Shown here one piece after another: positions 56,101 to 64,000 of a stretch of 64,000 nucleotides of DNA (position 1 is the stretch's first letter; each line of letters starts with the position of its first letter). The notes below the pieces were generated by a model. It had not been told where the DNA came from. It searched no databases and was given only the letters and a program-made list of their open reading frames with translations. Position numbers and translations under genes: made by a program. This DNA comes from Pomacea canaliculata (taxonomy: Eukaryota > Mollusca > Gastropoda > Architaenioglossa > Ampullariidae), in the NCBI RefSeq assembly GCF_003073045.1, contig NC_037597.1, forward strand, positions 25,434,158 to 25,498,157. The letters run 5' to 3'.

Positions 56101-59100
56101 GAGACGAACTAAAGAACTGCGTTTATTGTTGTCATGGAACTATAAAGGGTACCCGGGGTAGAAGATGTGCCAGACCAGAAGTTTTACATTTCTGTTGGCG
56201 ATCAGACAGGTGACCACATCCGGGCACTAGTTGCTTACCCCCGTAGAACGACAATAATTGTAGTTCTGTTTTCCCTGATTTCGACAAAATATATATATAT
56301 ATAAATAAATATAAATAAAAAATTAGTCTGTGTGGCTAAGAGTGAATCATATTGTCACTTTTAGTGAATGACAAGACTGTCAGTGTGTGTACTTGAGACA
56401 GTCATTTTGTGTCATTGCCAGTCTGCTCTTTCATGGTCGTCATTAAGGGTGGATGACAACTTGTGGTTAAAACTTTATCTTCTACACAAATGCTGTAATG
56501 AAATGTACGACTAACCTCTTCCAATTTTAATGGAGTCATTCTCCGACTTGACAATTGTTGAAAGCTGACTTTACAACAAAAGAAATAATCTAGAAAAAGC
56601 TGACAAAATGTGGAGACAATTTTCTCTCGACTGAAGCAGTTGATTTGAACTTTTGGTCCATAACCTGACCCCGAGGTCAGTAGCTATGGCGTAAGTGTAT
56701 TTGTCAGTTAGATGGATGAGAGCTCAGCACCCGGACAGTTTCCCTCCGGGGCGAGTTTTGACCTCTCACTCTCAAGCCACAGTACCTGTAAACTGGACAT
56801 TGATATACACACCTGTCTCACCTGTCCGCACCTAGAGGGCGCCAGGTTGCGACAATCAACGCACCCTTACAACCACTCGAAAACAAGGGCTCTTCATATT
56901 TTGTAGTCGATTAATAAACTGCAAAAATCTTTCAAGTAGTTTTCCTCGGGTACTGATTGCAGAATTGTACGAGCTCTGCTTATCACAGAGTGCAGTAAGA
57001 TAAATAAACAGACACTGACGAGTAATAGACGACAGACGACAACAAATCAAACTAAAAAATAAGTCCGAACACCTCTGTTACCTGAACAGCCACCCGGTCC
57101 TTTGAAGGCAACACGTCGACACTTGCCAGGGACACGGTGGACACGCACTCTAGGACGGAAAGAAGAACAAAGTGGGGTGGGATTCACACGCACACCTGTG
57201 CTATTAACACTAGGCGGGGTAGGGACACCTGGGTCCTCACGTTGGGTAGCGGACACCCGGCAACACTACTCCACCCCTCTCCAACTTGTCTCGCACCTTT
57301 CTCGACGGAACCACTAGACACCCACTCGGCCTCCTAATACCCGTACACGACGATAGCCTCGTAACATCTCGCAGTTCCACGGCAAATCCCGTCTGTCAGC
57401 AACACCCGCCGACCTCATACCCGAGTTCACAGACGCTCTGCTGCTGCTGGCATAAAATATAAAACTATAATGTAAGATGTATCTACTCAAGTCTATCTTC
57501 TGGGAGGTATTACTCAACGCCTGGTTTGACAAACTGTCTCCAGCTACGACGGGTGCCTTCTACCCGCTTCCCATCGTGCGATCCTTCCACTGGAAGCTGT
57601 ATCATAAGCTTTATTCGTCTCGAAGGCAAGAAACAAGGAAGACAGGAAGACACGAAAGTAAGAAGACAAGAAAAATTCACACATGAAGAAAATAAAAGAT
57701 TGCAGGAAGACAGGAATGAAAGATCGTAGGCACACAAGTAAGCAGGTAGAGAAATGCCAGGATGAAAAGATTGGAGAAACCAATTCCCGCACAACACACA
57801 CCTTCTCTCTTCTCCCACCAAAAAAATAATAAATAAATAAAATAATAATAATAATAAAAACGAGAAAAGCGAAGAAAACGAACACTTAGTTTTAATTAGA
57901 CTAAGAACTTAAGATCTTTTAATAAAAAAGCTGCCGTAGGTGTTAACCAGGTAGATATAAATGTCAAAGCAAATTATGATTTACTGACTTGCTTGCTTCA
58001 GCCAACAGACGTTAAGTACCTTTCATACCTCTTTAATAGAAGAGGCTCCAATAAAGAAAGCAATAAATCTGGGTAGTCTTAAAATGAAATTACTTTCTTT
58101 CAGTCGTGTCCTCAAGTATACTTCAGTAGGCTTTGGTTTACAAAGAGCGCGGAGGTCATTGATAGTTGAGAGAGAGACAGACAGAGAGAGAGAGGACGTA
58201 TAAAGAGAGAAAGAGCAATGAACCCTCATCACACCAGCCTCGCCACATGAAGAAACAACCGCGAGTCAAAGGTCAGTTTTGTGTTTCAGTGTCTGAAGAG
58301 CTCGATGTTAAGCTAAAAATAAATTTCTTTTTTTTTTTTAAATTATCTTGTCTTTCATTCTGTCATGATAAACCATGGTAAGAAACGAACATAGTTACCT
58401 GTCTATTTTCAGTAACAGGTGCACGTGCTAATAATCAACAATTAATGTAATTACTTCAAACTTTAAAATATCTTTTATAACCGTTTATCATAATACAAGA
58501 ATATTGCTCGTGATGTAGTGATTTTCATTTTATGATAAAAATGTAGTTCGTGGGTTCTGTAGTTTTCATAAATAAATTTCTCGTTCATCGACGAGTATTA
58601 ATAAGATTTCATTAATATCTGATTTTATCGTCAGTTTTACTACAAAATATTCTGGGTTACACACCTGTTGTGGGTTTGTCTATCTTACAACATTTATTTA
58701 TACGATGCAGAAGCAAATGATAACTAGACAGTACTGCCAACACTAACACTAACATTATACAATGTTACCTGTCTGTGGAGGTAACCAGGTGGGCGACATG
58801 TGCGCTCGTCAAACCGCCGCTAACGAGGCTACAACACGGGCTTAGTGTCGCCCCGCGCATACCCGGCTGTCTCGCGTTACACAATGCAAGCACCCAGCAC
58901 CCGGCACCCGCACTTCGCGATTGAATGTTCAGGTGTGCACTTTGTTGGCCCGCCGTTCAGGTGAGATGGGTCAAGGGTCAAGGATGGGGGGGAGGGGTGG
59001 CCGCAGGTAAGTGTCACCCACTTACGACCAAGAAGCAGACCCTCAAGAGTCAAGAAGCAGCTGAAGTGACTGCTCGACGGTCGACCCTCGTGCCGAGGGG

Positions 59101-59564
59101 GACACAGTCTCACCTGGTCACCTGGCTGTGTCCCCGGGGTGGGGCTAGTACCGTGAGGTATCGTGCCATCCACGCGCCATTTCCGTTTGAAACCAATGAA
59201 GATCCATATGCGGGTAGGACTACACAGGTAGGACTCTCCAAAAAAATAAAACCCAGGTGTGAGCTTCAAACTCAATGGAAGTATCTAAGCCATCAGGTAA
59301 CAAACAGGAAATGGAATGGTTGTTGTCATGAAAGTATTTATTATGAAGGCAATACAAAGACGGTGAACTTTGAACCTTCAGACGGTGGTTATGTTGTTCA
59401 TTCGAGCATGCTCGGGGTCTTCTCTCTCTCTCTCAATAAAGCGTTAAAAAGACAACTCTCTTCATTCATGTGCAATGCTTAAAAAGATAAAACTGATCAT
59501 CGACATGTTGGGACCAACATCAGTAACCAAGGTACAACATCAGCTGCGACATTACCTGGCACCT

Positions 59565-59765
59565 GCTTGTGTGAATGTGCGACTGCGGACAGTGTGACTG
59601 TGTGTCTGTGTAAATGCGACTGCGGACTGTGAATTAGTGAATGTGTGACTGCGGAGTGTGTGTGTGGGACTACCGACTGTGAATTTGTGAATGTTTGAAT
59701 ATATGACTGCGGACTGTGGGTATGACTGCCGACTGTGAATGTGTGAATGTGTGATTGCTCTCCAC
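59565..59765. repeat. Degenerate tandem repeat of GACTGCGGACTGTGAATGTG type
   Basis: About seven irregular copies of a 20-30 bp unit combining GACTGCGGACTGTG with GTGAATGTGTGAATG. The copies differ by indels. Confidence 0.75.
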
Positions 59766-62700
59766 CTTCTTCCAGTGTTTGTCTACAACACACTCTACTC
59801 AGCTCCAGTGTCTGTCGGGGTGGAGGTGTCAGTGAGGTGTTCACACGTGAGGTGTTCATGTGTCAGTGGGGCTCATACCTGACTGAGGTCTCCGTCTTGG
59901 CGGCAGGTTGACAGTATGGCGACAGTGCTGGGTTCAGTTGTAGATATCGATGGGGGAGATATTGATGGGGTGGGAGGGGAGAGAGGAAGACTGTCACGTT
60001 TGTGAGCGTTCACATCACCAGACCTCACTTCACCTGGGTTCGACAGTGTGTACGTGTGTCTGTGTGGGGTGGGGGTGGTCACATGTCAGCAGGACTCACA
60101 TGTCAATGGGGTGCAGGTGAGCCGGGGACTCCCATTTCAGCCGGGGATTGACATGTTAGTGGGGGGCTCACTGGATGCTCATGTCAATGACGGTTTTACC
60201 TGTTCATGACGGCTGGCGTGTCAAAGGGGACTCATGTATCCCGCCAGGGGGAGGGGGACCGTCAGGGTTCATGTGTCACTTGGAACGTTAGCAGGTAACG
60301 TCAGCTTTAACGTGCCGATCATTTACTTGCTAATACGACAGAAAAAAAAAAAAAAGAAACCAACCCCGGTGAATTCACCTGCCCGAGGCAACTCACGTGG
60401 GGTGACAATCGGTAATGAATGGACAGCCAAGACAGAAAACAGAGCCAAAAATGTCCCCTTTGAGCAAGAAAACTGAAAATAAAGTAGAGGAAAACTGGAA
60501 CTTCATCTACCTGTACCTTTTTTTAGTATTTTTTTTTTTTTGGCTTTTTCTTACAACAGCGTCTTCTCATGCCTGACTTCATACCTGCGCCACCTTATCC
60601 GACCTGCCTATGGTAAGCGCGTCTCCTCCCCAGCCCTCCACTGGGTCCCCAGTGAAAAAAGAGAAGAGTTATACGACTCCACTACCCCCCTGGTGAGACC
60701 TGCCGACAGCTTTGAATCTCGGGTGGGTGTGACTTTCCCCTCACTATCGTGCTCGGCCATCGCTTTTCTCCTCTCGAGCAATAAGGAGTCGAGCAAAGGA
60801 CTCGCCCAGCGGGACGGCAGGTCTGTGACTAAGCTGCCCCCGTTTACTGATTTAACTCTCGGATAGGTGTGAAATACCTGCAATTCAACCTGCCGGCCCG
60901 AGTCTTAGGAAGCTCTCTCCTCAGGCATCCACCCGGGGTAGACAGACAGCGATGCTGGCATGCTTTTGACATTTATCACCGAACACGTCGACATTATCCT
61001 CCCCGCACCTTCACACGAGCCGCAGGTCGGGTTGTCTACCTGGGATTCTATCAACTGATTGTAATCTGCACCCGACACTTGCCGATTGAAGATGCCGCAA
61101 AATAAATAAATGAAACAGAATTGCGTTTAGGTAACTTTTGTGGCGAAAAGAGGGTGTTGGGCTTTTTTTGTCTTTTTTTTTCATCAAGCACATTGTCAAA
61201 TGTATGGCGATGGTAAATTGTGTGCATGACTGTCAAATAAAGATTTGTCATAGGTATTAGTCAATGTGTCGAGACTCACGACTCTTTGTGTAACGGGTGG
61301 AATCCACCCTCACACCAGACGACACACTCATTCTCTACACCAGACGCTTGATGTGACAGCGAGCGTCCTGAGGTCTTGGGTCACATACCCGACACTTGTC
61401 TGTAGTCTGCTCCCTTCCGGTCACCTCCACCCCAACTCCTTTCCCCACCCGACTTCCTCATCGCGCACGGTTCACACAAACATTCATTGCACTGGGGACT
61501 GGGTGGGCGACCCTGTCCATGACAACTTCATTCGGGTGGATTTAGTGTACTTCACGGAAAGCAGAAAATTAAAGTTTTAGAATTTTCTGGGTCCTCCCCA
61601 CCCGCTTTTAACATAATTTATATCCGCGGCTGGTGCAATGTGCGGATAAGGAAAAGCGACTGTACTTACTGGAAACTAATTTTTTTTGGGTATGGCGGGT
61701 ATGGGTGACTGTAGAGGGTTGGGAAAGGTAAGGCAGCGAGGAAGAGGAGATAGGCACCGCCCTCAGGAAAAGCCTCGAAAAAAAAGTGAAGTCTCTAACA
61801 CCTCACTCCCCTTCGACCGAAAAGTTACGGGGCGACCCTTACCCTTTTTTTTTTTAAACCTTCTTCTTTCTAGACTGTCACCTCATATCTCCTTCCCGTA
61901 TCTTTGTTTCACCCGCGTGCACTGCGCTTTCCAGAAACTTCCACCGCCTGTGGTCTGCGTCTCCATCCCAACTCCTCATCAATAATTACAGGCATTCGTC
62001 GGCCCCCACGGGTGGACCCCTCGGTCTTTGCGGTTCACACTATCGCCCAATCCACAAACTAACATGGTTTGTAACAGCAGCATCCAACTTGTTTTATTTT
62101 TCTTTCTTTCTTACACCAGCGACCCGAGCAGACACAAGCAAACAACTGTGGCTGCAGCGCCCAACCCAAGCGCCGTGGAGAGTTAGCGAGTGCTGAGAGG
62201 AAAGATGATAGGCAGTGTTGTGTAAGTAAATCTTGAGGATTCTACGTCCTGCCACAATAAACATCTTGCGGCAATCGTCTATGGTTTCTGCTGTTATTTC
62301 CCTCTGGATTTTTTTCTGACATACGTCCAAGCCTTGTTCTTTAAACCCGAACAGGTGAAGGTGAAAGGGCGTTACGAGGAACTCCTGAAAGAGGCATGCA
62401 TGGCAGGACGAGAAGGAACAAGGACAAATATTAACGATATCCAAGCAAGCAGGCAGACAAACATACTTACACCCACATGTTCTTTCGACACGTTTTCACA
62501 AGTACTCCAGTGTCACCCTACTCCTCACCACAGACCCAGTCGATTCTCTCCTTGGAAACCCCGTTCTTACAAGGACCATCCTTCTGCATTCTACATCTGT
62601 CCACCCTTACCCACCCGCCCAGTGACGCCGACATCTCTTCAAAGAGCTTGGAGAGAAATTTTAGTGAATATCTTTTGTGGAAACTACAGACATCTCTCTC

Positions 62701-63305
62701 TCACCCTGACAACTCCCAGTCCTGGCTAGGTACAAGCGCCTTCCCACTTCTCCTGAAATCGGAGGCTTTTCCTCCTTAGTGTTTATCAGCAGCAGACGCT
62801 GGGTGCACTAGAGCCCACGTGGTGCAGGGTTTCGCGAAAACGAGGCCGTGACAAAAATAAGTAGAGACATTAGCCCTCGTCTCTGCTTTATACTTCTGGG
62901 CATCTCCCTATCTGTCTATTTCTCTGTCTCTCTAAATACTTTCTGTCTCAAACAGTAGATTGTCGTCGATGTTGTATCCAGCCTCTGACTCAATAAAGTG
63001 TGTTATATCTTTTCTTTTTCAAAAAAAAGGAGGTTGAATTTTTCTCATCCCTTTACAGGACATTAAGACCAGACCTGACCTAACCCCAGTTGACCCCATC
63101 CAGAAGACTGACCTCACAGAGACATCCGTCGCACGACCTCGCCACATTTTTCAATTGTAGTGGTAGTCGCACGGCTGTAGAACCCTGAAACATGCGAATT
63201 TGCATAATGATCTCATCAACTGGAAGGCAGCCTGGCTGGCACCACTTCCTGTTTTGGGGGGAAGCAATGAGACAGGCACCTTTGTTGAAAGCCTCTTCCC
63301 GATGG

Positions 63306-63427
63306 TATAAAGAAGGGAGTGGCGGACATGTAGAGGCGACAGACAAGGACAGCATCCGTCTACACCAGTCTAGCGTTACCTACTACACCTGTGGGCAGGC
63401 AACTGCTACCTGCAGCTTCCAGGGGAA
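63306..63427 (+). promoter_or_regulatory. TATA-type promoter candidate and possible non-coding first exon
   Basis: TATAAAG at 63306-63312, followed about 30 bp later by a plausible start region and a strong donor GTAAGT at 63428. No long ORF starts in the interval, so this would be a 5' UTR exon of a plus-strand gene continuing to the right. Purely motif-based. Confidence 0.25.
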
Positions 63428-64000
63428 GTAAGTTGATTTTTACCTCCCCTGGCTTGGTGGCCATCAGATTGGCGGCCAGTTTAATGTCTTTATGTAAGAC
63501 CGGGTCGCACCGGGGTCTGAATGCAGCGCCGCGAGAGGCTTGGGGAGATTACTCGCCGCGCTAAGAGAAATCCCGCTAGATTTGGCAGATGAATGTGTTA
63601 CAGTCGCGGTGCGGGTAGCGAGCTACTGTACTCCACTGTGTCTTGTTTCCTGCACCCGGGTGGAGTTCAGTTCACACGGAGATCCATGTCTGCGATCCTT
63701 TTTTGTCTTGTTTTGTTTTTTTTTTGGGGTTTTTCTTTTTTGTTTTTGTTTTGTTGTTTTTTTTTTTTTTTTTGTTTGTTTGTTCTTTTTTTTTTTTGAG
63801 AGCTTAGTCCCAAAGATGGAAAGTCTTTGCCAGTCCTTTGTCCTGTAGGAGAAAATGTGAGTAAATAATTGCGAGACACCGTCAACAGAAGATATAGAAG
63901 AGAAAAATAGAAATTATTGGTCACGTGGTACTCTCCAATTTTATAGGCGTGGCTTCGCTGGAGCATAATCTTTATGTTTGTCGCAATTTAATTCTTCAAA

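Larger units (their letters stand above)
51891..64000. other. SMOC upstream region or first intron; no supported gene
   Basis: The SMOC signal-peptide exon should lie here or beyond the right edge, but I could not find a convincing one. Contents: a hAT-like fragment (53031-53185), degenerate repeats near 54415-54730, 59565-59765 and 59830-60250, CpG-rich sequence around 58790-58930, poly-T runs (63717-63798), and a TATA-type promoter candidate at 63306. Open frames up to 185 codons (58925-59482) match no family I know and lack splice or codon support. Confidence 0.5.

Noticed and set aside
58925..59482. 185-codon plus-strand frame
   Set aside because: Runs from CpG-rich into AT-rich sequence with no change in pattern typical of coding; no domain, and a non-ATG opening is possible.

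Overview
This is eukaryotic, animal genomic DNA: intron-rich genes with GT-AG junctions, metazoan gene families (a SMOC matricellular protein, LRRC73, LRRC74), non-LTR retrotransposon remnants, hAT and mariner-type miniature elements, and many microsatellites. The families and the divergence level suit an invertebrate bilaterian. A mollusc or other spiralian is my best guess, but the sequence alone does not prove it. Single-base frame breaks inside otherwise well-conserved exons suggest either an incompletely polished assembly or real indels.

Layout. 1-7702 (minus): most of an LRRC74A/B-like leucine-rich-repeat gene, whose C-terminus runs off the left edge. 7703-12035: intergenic, with a probable hAT MITE. 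12098-16733 (plus): complete LRRC73-like gene, with a LINE fragment (itself interrupted by a second insertion) in intron 2. 16734-18270: gap between convergent genes, containing an antisense LINE fragment. 18271-22456 (minus): complete cytoplasmic tryptophanyl-tRNA synthetase (WARS1-like) without a WHEP domain. 22457-23566: short shared promoter region. 23567-26702 (plus): WDR25-like WD-repeat gene whose N-terminal half is broken by frameshifts. 27973-29481 (plus): small unannotated-looking gene with a very divergent forkhead-like fold. 29608-35899: mostly non-coding, with a textbook hAT MITE, a GC-rich ambiguous open region and a 30-bp minisatellite. 35900-51890 (minus): most of a SMOC-family gene with a duplicated thyroglobulin/EF-hand module; its first exon was not found. 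51891-64000: no gene I can support; degenerate repeats, a hAT-like fragment and one TATA-type promoter candidate near the right edge.

The most interesting points are: (1) the head-to-head WARS1/WDR25 pair, which has the same arrangement in human; (2) a SMOC protein with an EF-hand EC domain where vertebrate SMOCs carry the SMOC-specific segment; (3) the divergent forkhead-like gene; (4) a triplicated splice-donor boundary in LRRC74; and (5) possible ancient linkage, since LRRC74A, WARS1, WDR25 and SMOC1 all lie on human chromosome 14q. Exon boundaries were read by eye and by codon-phase consistency; no alignments or database searches were run.
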